This document shows, piece after piece, positions 15,271 to 22,486 of a stretch of DNA of 37,554 nt. Source of the stretch: Lachnospiraceae bacterium (lineage in GTDB: Bacteria; Bacillota; Clostridia; Lachnospirales; Lachnospiraceae); the NCBI GenBank assembly GCA_024698555.1, contig JAILRI010000202.1:1-37554 (forward strand). The letters are read 5' to 3'. The notes beneath the pieces are model-generated. The model was not told the DNA's origin, did not search any database, and was given only the letters and a program-made list of their open reading frames with translations. Made by a program: the position numbers and the translations under genes. Position 1 is the first letter of the stretch. Every line of letters begins with the position of its first letter.

Positions 15271-17502
15271 ATGTATACAAAGGTCATTTATGTGCTGGTG
15301 GACAGCCTGGCGATCATCGCCATTTTACTCACCTACGGGGCATTACGGAAGCTGAGCACGGAATACGCCCGGCTTTTGCGTCACGCTCTTATCTTTGGCG
15401 CCTTTGCGATCTTTACGAATATCCTGATCGCCGTAGCACCAAACCCTTCGTTTGCAAATCATTCCTATTCATTTTATTTTGCCTCTATTGACTGGATACT
15501 GTTGTATCTCACGGGCTTCTGCCTTTCCTATACCGATCACGAGAAATCTCTGCGCGTATTGCGTATACCTGCTCTCATCATCATGATCGCCGATTCGGTC
15601 GCCATATTGCTGAACCCCTTGTTCGGTCACTGTTTCAGCATCTACGAAAAGATCCATTCGGATGCCATATTCTATCAGACTACGTTTAAACCTCTGTATT
15701 ATGTGCATCTGGGGATCGACTACATAGCGGTTCTTATCACTATGTTTTTCATCATCTACAGGATCAGCAAAAGCTACGATCTGTACCGCCAGAAATATGT
15801 CATGATCCTGGCTGTGCTCCTGCTCGTAGTAATCTTAAATCTCCTGTATATGACACTGTCTCTGGTACTCGACGCGTCAGTCATCTTCTACGCCGTGGCA
15901 GGAACTCTCATATATTTCTGTATCGTACGTTTCGTGCCCAAAAAACTTATGACCGACTCCATAAGCATGGTGGCGGACGACATGAAGGAAGGTCTGGTCC
16001 TGTTCGATCTCAAGGAAGAATGCATTTTCGCGAACGATTTCTTTAAACGCCGTTTCGGTCTGAATGAGTCCACCATCTCATTTTCATCCGAGCCCATGTG
16101 CTCCGTGATCCGGTCGCTCAAGGACAAAGGTGAGGAATTCGGCAAAACTACTTACCTCAACATGCGTGAAAGCGAAAAAGGAATAGAGGAAGAACACTAT
16201 CAGATACGCTATAACCAGTTAAAAGATAAGAAAGGCAGGGGTATCGGCACTTACCTCCTGGTCGAGGACGATACCGAGGAAATGTCTTATCTGAAGCAGA
16301 TCAGGGCTGCCCGTGATGAGGCCAACGAAGCCAATCGTGCCAAGAGCATATTCCTGGCCAATATGTCCCACGAGATCAGAACCCCGCTCAACGCCGTGCT
16401 GGGTATGAATGAGATGATCCTGAGGGAATCGAAGGATCCACAGCTGATCAGCTATGCCCGCAATATCCGGACTTCAGGCAATTCGCTCCTGCACCTGATC
16501 AATGATATCCTCGATTTCTCCAGGATCGAAGCCCGCAAGATGGATATCCTGCCGTCTCAGTACAATCCCCACGACCTGCTTCGCGAATGCTACGACAATT
16601 TTGAAAAGTCCGCTGCCGGAAAAGGGCTGTCTTTCAAGATCGAATGCAATACCAATATCCCTAAATCTCTTACGGGTGATTACCGGCATATACTTCAGAT
16701 ACTTTCAAATCTGGTTTCAAATGCCGTTAAATACACAAAAACCGGTTCAGTCATTATCTCCATGGGTATCCTGGAAGCCAGCGCCAGAGACAGGAAACGT
16801 GTAACGCTCATGCTGACCGTAACCGACACCGGCATAGGTATCGCCCGGGAAGATATCCCGCAGCTGTTTAATTCTTTCCAGCGTGTCAATGAAAAAGAGA
16901 ATGCCACCATTCAGGGTACAGGACTGGGGCTGGCCATCGCCAAAGAGCTGGTGGAACTGATGGGCGGAAGTATAAGAGTAGACAGCATACTGGGTAAGGG
17001 CAGCCGTTTTACGATCTCTGTTCCCCAGCTTGTTGCCGATCCTACACCCATCGGTGAATTCAGAAAGGATATCCTCGAAGAAGAGAAAGCCTATCATGAA
17101 AGCTTCCGTGCTCCCGACGCGCATGTACTGGTCGTGGATGATGTGGATGTCAATATTGTGGTAATCTGCGAGCTGCTCAAAAAGACCGAGATCCAGGTAG
17201 ATACCGCCTCCAGCGGTGATGAAGCCATCGCCATGTGCACCGTAAGGAAATACGACCTGATCCTGCTCGACCACAGGATGCCCAATAAAGACGGCATCGA
17301 AACCTTCCATGAGATCAGGCAGGACGGACAGAACACGGACACGCCTGTGATCATGCTCACGGCCAACGCATTGTCCGGCGCAGCTGAGGAATATCAGAAA
17401 GAAGGCTTCATTGACTATCTGACAAAGCCCATTGACAGCAAGGCACTGGAGCAGTCACTCGCGAAATACCTGCCGAAAGAGAAGGTGCTGAGAGAAAAGT
17501 AA
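15271..17502 (+). CDS. Hybrid sensor histidine kinase with 7TM-type sensor and receiver domain
   Basis: A 743-residue membrane kinase. About seven hydrophobic helices fill residues 3-225, resembling the 7TM sensor module of histidine kinases (His_kinase_7TM type). A PAS-like domain follows (about 232-340), then HisKA with FLANMSHEIRTPLNAVLG (His367), HATPase_c with NAVKYT, DTGIGI and GTGLGLAI, and a C-terminal receiver domain (about 615-735) with Asp667 in LLLDHRMPNKDG and Lys in LTKPID. All catalytic residues are present. There is no HPt or output domain, so a separate phosphotransfer or output partner is expected; none is adjacent. The start at 15271 has GCGAGG 7 nt upstream, while the ORF-track start at 15142 precedes the promoter. 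Confidence 0.92.
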   Translation: MYTKVIYVLVDSLAIIAILLTYGALRKLSTEYARLLRHALIFGAFAIFTNILIAVAPNPSFANHSYSFYFASIDWILLYLTGFCLSYTDHEKSLRVLRIPALIIMIADSVAILLNPLFGHCFSIYEKIHSDAIFYQTTFKPLYYVHLGIDYIAVLITMFFIIYRISKSYDLYRQKYVMILAVLLLVVILNLLYMTLSLVLDASVIFYAVAGTLIYFCIVRFVPKKLMTDSISMVADDMKEGLVLFDLKEECIFANDFFKRRFGLNESTISFSSEPMCSVIRSLKDKGEEFGKTTYLNMRESEKGIEEEHYQIRYNQLKDKKGRGIGTYLLVEDDTEEMSYLKQIRAARDEANEANRAKSIFLANMSHEIRTPLNAVLGMNEMILRESKDPQLISYARNIRTSGNSLLHLINDILDFSRIEARKMDILPSQYNPHDLLRECYDNFEKSAAGKGLSFKIECNTNIPKSLTGDYRHILQILSNLVSNAVKYTKTGSVIISMGILEASARDRKRVTLMLTVTDTGIGIAREDIPQLFNSFQRVNEKENATIQGTGLGLAIAKELVELMGGSIRVDSILGKGSRFTISVPQLVADPTPIGEFRKDILEEEKAYHESFRAPDAHVLVVDDVDVNIVVICELLKKTEIQVDTASSGDEAIAMCTVRKYDLILLDHRMPNKDGIETFHEIRQDGQNTDTPVIMLTANALSGAAEEYQKEGFIDYLTKPIDSKALEQSLAKYLPKEKVLREK

Positions 17503-17520
17503 AATATCCGCACAAAAGAT

Positions 17521-17564
17521 AACCGGGGCATTGCATGTTTAAAGTGCTGTACCCCGGTTTTGTC
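17521..17564 (+). terminator. Bidirectional terminator between hybrid kinase and Re-citrate synthase-like gene
   Basis: The perfect arms AACCGGGG and CCCCGGTT enclose a 23-nt loop, followed by TTTTG on the plus strand and ATCTTTTG on the minus strand. It sits between two convergent genes. Confidence 0.75.
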
Positions 17565-17568
17565 ATCT

Positions 17569-18969
17569 TCACTTTATATCTATTCCGGACGCGATCAGCT
17601 CGTCCCTGTACATATCTACCTGTGCCTGCATCTCATCATCGGAGATCAGAGTGATACGGCCGTTCTCGTATTCCTTATCCACCCACACCTTGATCTTCTC
17701 GCAGACCGGATGCTTCTTGCTGATGGCCTTGTCAAAATTCAGATGGTAGCGGCGGTTGATCCAGCAAGCTATGCCCGCGATACCTGATGAATTATTGACC
17801 GAAACCGCGGCCGGACGGCCGAGTATCTTCTCGGTATCAAAAATATTGTAGATCTCCTCGTCCTTTAAGAGTCCGTCGGCGTGGATACCGGCTCTGGTCA
17901 GGTTGAAATTACGCCCTACGAAAGGTGTCATGGGAGGCAGGTCATACCCCGTCTCATTTACTATATAATCCGCAAGCTCAGTGATGACCTTGGGATCCAT
18001 GCCGTTAAAATGTCCCCGCAGCGAGGCGTATTCCATGACCATAGCCTCGGTAGGCACATTGCCCGTACGCTCACCTATGCCGAGCAGAGAGCAGTTTACT
18101 GCCGAGCATCCGTACATCCAGGCTGTCGCCGCATTGACCACGCCCTTGTAAAAATCATTGTGTCCGTGCCACTCCAGCATTTCGCTGGGGAAACCCGCAT
18201 AGTGCGTAAGACCGTAAATGATACCTGAAATGGAACGGGGAAGCGAAACTCCCGAATAAGGAATGCCGTAACCCATGGTATCGCACACACGCAGCTTGAT
18301 CGGAACTCCGCTCTCATCGGAAAGCTTGCGTAAAGCGCCGGCAAAAGGAATAACAAATCCGTAGAAGTCAGCTCTCGTGATGTCCTCCAGATGGCAACGG
18401 GGACGCAAGCCCGCCTCTATGCACTCCTTCGCGATCCCCATGTATTTATCGAGCGCCTGCTTACGGGTCAGTCCCATCTTGTTGAAAATATGGTAATCCG
18501 AAGCACTCATGAGCACGCCTGTTTCCTTGACTCCTAAGTCCTTCACCAGCTCAAAGTCCTTTTTCGATGCCCTGATCCAGGTCGTGATCTCGGGGAACCT
18601 GTAATCCAGCTCCATGCACTTCTCCAGCGCATCCCTGTCCTTCTTTGAATAAACGAAAAACTCGGTCTGGCGGATCATGCCCTTAGGTCCTCCCAGACGG
18701 TTAAGCATCTTATATATCTCAACCATCTGATCCGTCGTATACGGCGTGCGGGACTGCTGGCCGTCGCGGAAGGTCGTATCGGTGATGAAAATGTCTTCCG
18801 GCATGTTTGCCGGTACCTTACGGTAGTTGAATGCCACCTTCGGAACATCGGTGTAGGGATATATCTCACGGAAAAGCTCAGGCTTTTCAACATCCTGCAG
18901 CTCATAGGCGTAAGGATCCTGCTCCAGGAGATTGGTGTTGGGATTCAGATAAAGTTTGCTGTAAACCAC
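17569..18969 (-). CDS. DRE-TIM synthase: Re-citrate synthase / 2-isopropylmalate synthase-like
   Basis: A 466-residue cytoplasmic enzyme of the DRE-TIM metallolyase superfamily (2-isopropylmalate, homocitrate and Re-citrate synthases), which condenses acetyl-CoA with a 2-oxoacid. The metal and catalytic motifs are visible: DTTFRDGQQSR (near residue 64), EWHGHNDF, and GIGERTGN. The protein has a ~60-residue N-terminal extension before the first motif and no LeuA-type C-terminal regulatory domain. It resembles what I recall of clostridial Re-citrate synthase rather than ordinary LeuA, so conversion of oxaloacetate and acetyl-CoA to citrate is my preferred but unproven role. No leu or TCA genes are adjacent. 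The start is GTG with AGAGG 7 nt upstream. Confidence 0.75.
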   Translation of the reverse strand: MVYSKLYLNPNTNLLEQDPYAYELQDVEKPELFREIYPYTDVPKVAFNYRKVPANMPEDIFITDTTFRDGQQSRTPYTTDQMVEIYKMLNRLGGPKGMIRQTEFFVYSKKDRDALEKCMELDYRFPEITTWIRASKKDFELVKDLGVKETGVLMSASDYHIFNKMGLTRKQALDKYMGIAKECIEAGLRPRCHLEDITRADFYGFVIPFAGALRKLSDESGVPIKLRVCDTMGYGIPYSGVSLPRSISGIIYGLTHYAGFPSEMLEWHGHNDFYKGVVNAATAWMYGCSAVNCSLLGIGERTGNVPTEAMVMEYASLRGHFNGMDPKVITELADYIVNETGYDLPPMTPFVGRNFNLTRAGIHADGLLKDEEIYNIFDTEKILGRPAAVSVNNSSGIAGIACWINRRYHLNFDKAISKKHPVCEKIKVWVDKEYENGRITLISDDEMQAQVDMYRDELIASGIDIK

Positions 18970-19011
18970 GATGCTACCTCTTTTCGGTATAATTTACTCT
19001 GATGCTTTATT

Positions 19012-19040
19012 ACTTTAACGCAGAAAATCAAATTTGTCAA
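19012..19040 (-). promoter_or_regulatory. Promoter for the Re-citrate synthase-like gene
   Basis: On the minus strand a perfect TTGACA (19040-19035) is followed 17 bases later by TAAAGT (19017-19012). The -35 box contains the stop codon TGA of the upstream MATE gene. Confidence 0.5.
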
Positions 19041-20422
19041 GCGCTGCCGGCTACTATTCTGTTTACCCATACACCCTTTTTGATCAGGAAAATGCCGAAC
19101 GCCGCCTTGATGATCTCGCTGGCCTGTACACAGGCAATGACAGGAAGTATCGAAAGGGAGGTAAAATGGGTAAGAATAAACGCCAAAGGCAACATGATGA
19201 TCCACTGGTATCCGCTGTCAAAAAGGAATGTGATCCCGGTCTTGCCTCCGGCACGCAGCGTGAAATAAGCCGCGTTTTCAAAGCCGAACAGCGGCGTGAA
19301 GCAGGCCGATATGGTAATGATGCTGCTTGCAAGGCTTCTTACATGATCCGTTGTATTATACAGCAGCGGGAAAACATGCGCAGTCGATGCCATGATGATC
19401 CCCATTGCCACGCACCCCATCAGGGAAAATACTATCATCTTGCGGGCTGTTTCCTTTGCTTCCTCCATTTTACCGGCTCCCAGAAGAGGTCCGACAATGA
19501 TCGCAATGGACGCTCCCAGCTGCAGATAGACAGTATTGAACAGGTTGGAAATGGTGGAGGAGATATTCTGCGCCGCCACGACCTCCAGTCCCTTTAAGGA
19601 GTAACACTGGGAGAGGATCGCCAGGCTCCCGGCCCAGAAGGTCTCATTGATCAGGAGCGGCATGCCCTTGGTAATGATCTGTTTTGCCAGAACACCGGGA
19701 ACTTTCAGGGTCCGGTAAGCCCCTGTGATATAAAAATACTTCCCGCGATGGATATGAGTCCAGACGATCACTATCAAACATTCCACAAATCGTGAAATGA
19801 CCGTAGCCGCGGCCGCGCCGTACACTCCCATGGCGGGAACCCCGAATTTACCGAATATCAGGATATAATTGAACACCAGATTCGTAAAGACCGCGATCAC
19901 CGATGCAGTCATAGGCACACGCGTATCCGTGATCTCTCTCATGGAGCTGACATAAACCTGCGTGACCGAATAAGGGATCATGCCGATGAGCATGACCATG
20001 AGGTATCCGTTTCCGGAAGCAAGCGTCAGCGCCGCGTCTCCTTCGCTCTCTGTAGAAAGCAGATATCGCGAGATCAGGAAATCGCCCCCGAAAAAGAAGA
20101 TCGACATGGCGACCAGCGCTAATAACACGCAGGTGATCAGTTTAAACCGGAATACGTTCCTTAAGCCTTCCGTATCCTTCAGTCCATAGAACTGGGATCC
20201 GAATATGCTTGCCCCCGAAACTGCCCCGAACATACACAGATAGAATACGAAATTCAGCTGGTTGACGATCGCCACACCGGACATCTGCTCGGTTCCGATA
20301 CGTCCTACCATGATATTGTCCAGGAGGTTTACAAAATTCGTGACCAGATTCTGTATGATGGCCGGGATCGCCACCGTCAGGACCATTTTATAAAACTTTT
20401 TATCTCCGAAATATTTACTCAT
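19037..20422 (-). CDS. MATE-family efflux transporter
   Basis: A 461-residue inner-membrane protein with 12 predicted helices arranged in two similar halves. The family features are visible: the N-terminal AIPAIIQNLVTNFVNLLDNIMVGRIG segment and its counterpart in the second half (IITKGMPLLINETFWAGS), with length typical for MATE. Members export drugs or metabolites in exchange for Na+ or H+; the substrate is unknown. The ORF track starts at a TTG (20428), but the ATG at 20422 is two bases downstream of the rpiB stop and gives the usual length. rpiB and this gene are therefore translationally close and almost certainly co-transcribed. No strong ribosome binding site is visible, in line with coupling to rpiB. 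Confidence 0.9.
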   Translation of the reverse strand: MSKYFGDKKFYKMVLTVAIPAIIQNLVTNFVNLLDNIMVGRIGTEQMSGVAIVNQLNFVFYLCMFGAVSGASIFGSQFYGLKDTEGLRNVFRFKLITCVLLALVAMSIFFFGGDFLISRYLLSTESEGDAALTLASGNGYLMVMLIGMIPYSVTQVYVSSMREITDTRVPMTASVIAVFTNLVFNYILIFGKFGVPAMGVYGAAAATVISRFVECLIVIVWTHIHRGKYFYITGAYRTLKVPGVLAKQIITKGMPLLINETFWAGSLAILSQCYSLKGLEVVAAQNISSTISNLFNTVYLQLGASIAIIVGPLLGAGKMEEAKETARKMIVFSLMGCVAMGIIMASTAHVFPLLYNTTDHVRSLASSIITISACFTPLFGFENAAYFTLRAGGKTGITFLFDSGYQWIIMLPLAFILTHFTSLSILPVIACVQASEIIKAAFGIFLIKKGVWVNRIVAGSA

Positions 20423-20424
20423 AC

Positions 20425-20850
20425 TCAAGACATCTTCGATATTCTGCGTACATGATTTGTACCGTTCGAGAAAGGTGTATCAAGGAAGGTGTCCACTATC
20501 TTAAGCGCCAGTCCTTCGCCTACAACTCTTGCGCCCATGGCCAGAACATTGGCATCGTTGTGCTGACGGGTCGCCTCAGCGCTAAAACAGTCGCCGCACA
20601 CGGCTGCTCGTATCTCACGGTGACGGTTTGCCGCTATCGAAATACCGATGCCGGTACCGCAGATCAGAATTCCCCTGTCTGCCTCGCCACCGATGATCGC
20701 CTGCGATACCGCCTCCGCAAAGTCGGGGTAGTCGCAGCTTTCCTCCGTATAAGTTCCGTAATCCTTAAACTCGATCCCTCTTTCCTTTAAATGAGCCATT
20801 ACTGCCTGCTTCAGTCCGAAGCCCGCATGATCACTTCCAATTGCCAGCAT
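20425..20850 (-). CDS. rpiB: Ribose 5-phosphate isomerase B
   Basis: A 141-residue cytoplasmic enzyme interconverting ribose 5-phosphate and ribulose 5-phosphate in the pentose phosphate pathway. The family motifs are present: GSDHAGFGLK at the N-terminus, CDYPDFA, the active-site Cys in ICGTGIGISIAANR (about residue 64), and RQHNDANVLAMGAR. The length is typical for RpiB/LacAB. The start has AGGAGG 8 nt upstream. It overlaps the region leading into the MATE gene and follows sua5 on the same strand, separated by about 170 bases containing a hairpin repeat. Allose-6-phosphate isomerase activity occurs in some relatives. Confidence 0.95.
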   Translation of the reverse strand: MLAIGSDHAGFGLKQAVMAHLKERGIEFKDYGTYTEESCDYPDFAEAVSQAIIGGEADRGILICGTGIGISIAANRHREIRAAVCGDCFSAEATRQHNDANVLAMGARVVGEGLALKIVDTFLDTPFSNGTNHVRRISKMS

Positions 20851-20910
20851 ATCCTTTTCCTCCTATTTTATCTGTACTTTGCTATAACTATTCGTTCCAT
20901 ATATCTTTCC

Positions 20911-21006
20911 TAAACGCCGCATCTGCCATTTCAGGTTGCGCAGAAAACCGCATAGTAAAGGCACTTCGTGCCTGCGGTTTTCTAAAATCAGGCATTCGCT
21001 GCATCA
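20911..21006. repeat. Extended imperfect palindrome (REP/MITE-like hairpin) between sua5 and rpiB
   Basis: The core is AGAAAACCGCA (20942-20952) pairing with TGCGGTTTTCT (20973-20983), enclosing a second stem GGCAC-TTC-GTGCC (20960-20972). Outside the core the flanks remain partly complementary (GCATCTGCCATTTCAGG against CCTGATTTT...GCATTCGCTGC), giving an element of about 95 bp. There is no T-tract, so it is not a classical terminator. I see no second copy in this window; a dispersed intergenic repeat or an RNA processing site are the likely explanations. Confidence 0.5.
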
Positions 21007-21022
21007 GTCTGGTTATCTCCTG

Positions 21023-22264
21023 TTACACCTTCACCACCCGGTATCCTGCAGCTTTTATGAGCCGGTTCATGATGGCTGCGCCTAAGTCGCCGTCGGTAAA
21101 GCACTCTCCAAATATAACCTGTGTTCCGTCCGCGTCAAAGCTGCGCAGGGCATCAAAGAGATGAGCTGCTATCTCGGCCTCGTTATCGCGGGAACCGAGT
21201 ATCCTGATATTTCTACAGTTGTAGTCCGAAGCATACTCGCTGCTGGCAAGCACGCCAACTTTACAAATGGTATCAGTTCGCGTCTTTCCCTCACCGGATG
21301 CTGCCGTTTTGCGGGATGCTACCACCCCACCGGGCGCTACCTCTTCACCAGGCGCCACAAATTCGCCGGAAACTGCCACATCCCCGAGTGCTGCCGTTTT
21401 GCCGGACACCGCCGGCTTCGACTGATATTTCTCCAGCTCCTTATTTATCGCCTTCACCACGGCTTCATGAGTCCCCTCGAATATGGTGAGCTCTCCCTTT
21501 GGCGCATAGTGCCGGTACTTCATGCCCGGAGCCTTCGGAGGCGCGTCGGGACGAGCATTCCTGCCGGTTACGTCAGGATCGTGGACAATGGCCGGATCGT
21601 AATCAATATCCGGCAGAACTTCCCTTAACTGCTCGATAGAGATATAGCCCGGTCTTAATATCAACGGCGGCGAACAGGTCAAATCTACAATTGTAGACTC
21701 AAGTCCTATCTGCGACGAGCCACTGTCTATGATCATGTCGATCCGCCCGCTTAAGTCCTCTATCACATGCTCAGCCTTCGTGGTACTGGGCCTGCCCGAC
21801 AGATTCGCGCTGGGCGCGGCTACAGGGAGCCCTGCAGCCTTTATGAGCATGCGTGCCACCGGATGTGACGGAAGTCTCACCGCGACCGTATCCAGCCCTC
21901 CCGTAGTCTGCTTCGGAATACTGCTGCCCCTCGGAAGTACCATGGTCAGAGGTCCCGGCCAGAAGCGCTGTGCCAATGTAAGAGCCGTCTCACGGATACC
22001 CGGCTGAACGCTCCCGTCCCACCCGCAGACGCCGTCCAGTTCACTTACCTCAGCGATATGTACGATCAACGGATTGTCCGACGGCCTGCCCTTCGCGGCG
22101 TAAATCTTCGCTGAAGCCTCCGGATTCCGGGCATCTCCGCCCAATCCGTATACTGTTTCGGTCGGAAACGCTACCAGTCCGCCATTTCGTAAAATATCAG
22201 CCGCCTCGGCAAAATCAGCGGCTGACATATTTTCCTTATCTATTTTTTTTATAATCGTCTTCAT
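21023..22264 (-). CDS. sua5: L-threonylcarbamoyladenylate synthase (Sua5/YwlC type)
   Basis: A 413-residue enzyme that makes threonylcarbamoyl-AMP from Thr, bicarbonate and ATP, the first step of t6A37 tRNA modification. The N-terminal YrdC-like domain (about 1-205) shows GGLVAFPTETVYGLGGDA, AAKGRPSDNPLIVH, SANLSGRPS and the Sua5-type linker with APGMKYRHYAPK (about 245-256). The C-terminal Sua5 domain (about 336-413) is present. Between them, residues about 288-327 are six copies of a six-residue repeat (GKTAAL/GDVAVS/GEFVAP/GEEVAP type), absent from normal Sua5. There is no Shine-Dalgarno before the ATG, and a promoter 7 nt upstream predicts a leaderless transcript; an internal Met13 with AAGGA upstream is the alternative start, but the full N-terminus fits the family. 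Confidence 0.92.
   Translation of the reverse strand: MKTIIKKIDKENMSAADFAEAADILRNGGLVAFPTETVYGLGGDARNPEASAKIYAAKGRPSDNPLIVHIAEVSELDGVCGWDGSVQPGIRETALTLAQRFWPGPLTMVLPRGSSIPKQTTGGLDTVAVRLPSHPVARMLIKAAGLPVAAPSANLSGRPSTTKAEHVIEDLSGRIDMIIDSGSSQIGLESTIVDLTCSPPLILRPGYISIEQLREVLPDIDYDPAIVHDPDVTGRNARPDAPPKAPGMKYRHYAPKGELTIFEGTHEAVVKAINKELEKYQSKPAVSGKTAALGDVAVSGEFVAPGEEVAPGGVVASRKTAASGEGKTRTDTICKVGVLASSEYASDYNCRNIRILGSRDNEAEIAAHLFDALRSFDADGTQVIFGECFTDGDLGAAIMNRLIKAAGYRVVKV
21284..21403 (-). repeat. 18-bp in-frame tandem repeats within sua5
   Basis: About six diverged 18-bp units encode consecutive hexapeptides of the form G-x-x-(V/A)-A-(P/S/L) in the linker before the C-terminal Sua5 domain. The units differ at several positions, so the expansion is not recent, and the frame has been kept. 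Confidence 0.8.
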
Positions 22265-22271
22265 GTGCTAG

Positions 22272-22300
22272 AGTATATCAAAAAAAAGGGCTTATGACAA
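22272..22300 (-). promoter_or_regulatory. Promoter for sua5, embedded in the upstream terminator
   Basis: On the minus strand TTGTCA (22300-22295) lies in the loop of the terminator hairpin, and TATACT (22277-22272) follows after exactly 17 bases. The ATG begins only 8 bases after the -10 box, so transcription should start at or next to the A of the start codon. Confidence 0.5.
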
Positions 22301-22308
22301 GCCCTTTT
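22280..22308 (-). terminator. Strong rho-independent terminator upstream of sua5
   Basis: The arms AAAAGGGCTT and AAGCCCTTTT are perfect 10-bp complements with a 5-nt loop, followed on the minus strand by a run of eight T. No intact minus-strand gene lies upstream to use it; it would end the gene remnant at 22324-22441. In the other direction the T-run is only four. Confidence 0.85.
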
Positions 22309-22323
22309 CTATCGGCAAACTAT

Positions 22324-22441
22324 TCAGTTCTTACCTTTCCTATGCGTTTTTCTGCTCAAGGTCTGCCTGATCTCATCAGCCAGTTTCTTCGAATTGTCAG
22401 TAATAACTACCTGTGTAATGGATTTCCTTGAAAAAACAGCA
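22324..22441 (-). pseudogene. Probable 3' remnant of a minus-strand gene (unrecognised)
   Basis: The minus strand has an open frame ending in TGA at 22324 that reads RVAVFSRKSITQVVITDNS, then KKLADEIRQTLSRK and a basic tail. The codon choice and alternating hydrophobic/helical pattern look like a real C-terminus. The frame has no start codon: upstream it runs through the promoter and first codons of the restriction gene and meets a stop. A strong terminator follows 16 bases later. I read this as the tail of a gene whose 5' part was lost when the restriction gene arrived. I do not recognise the family; chance coding is possible. Confidence 0.35.
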
Positions 22442-22456
22442 ACTCTGTGGTATGAT
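22428..22456 (+). promoter_or_regulatory. Promoter for the MmeI-like gene
   Basis: TTGAAA (22428-22433) and TATGAT (22451-22456) are separated by exactly 17 bases, about 30 bases upstream of the start codon. Confidence 0.65.
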
Positions 22457-22486
22457 CTGTGATGCGGAGTAGAACGGAGGATAATA

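Noticed and set aside
15215-15400. A leader-peptide ORF starting MQKQLSFLLL upstream of the hybrid kinase
   Set aside because: The purines before its ATG are too close to serve as a ribosome site, and it runs out of frame through the kinase start; most likely chance.
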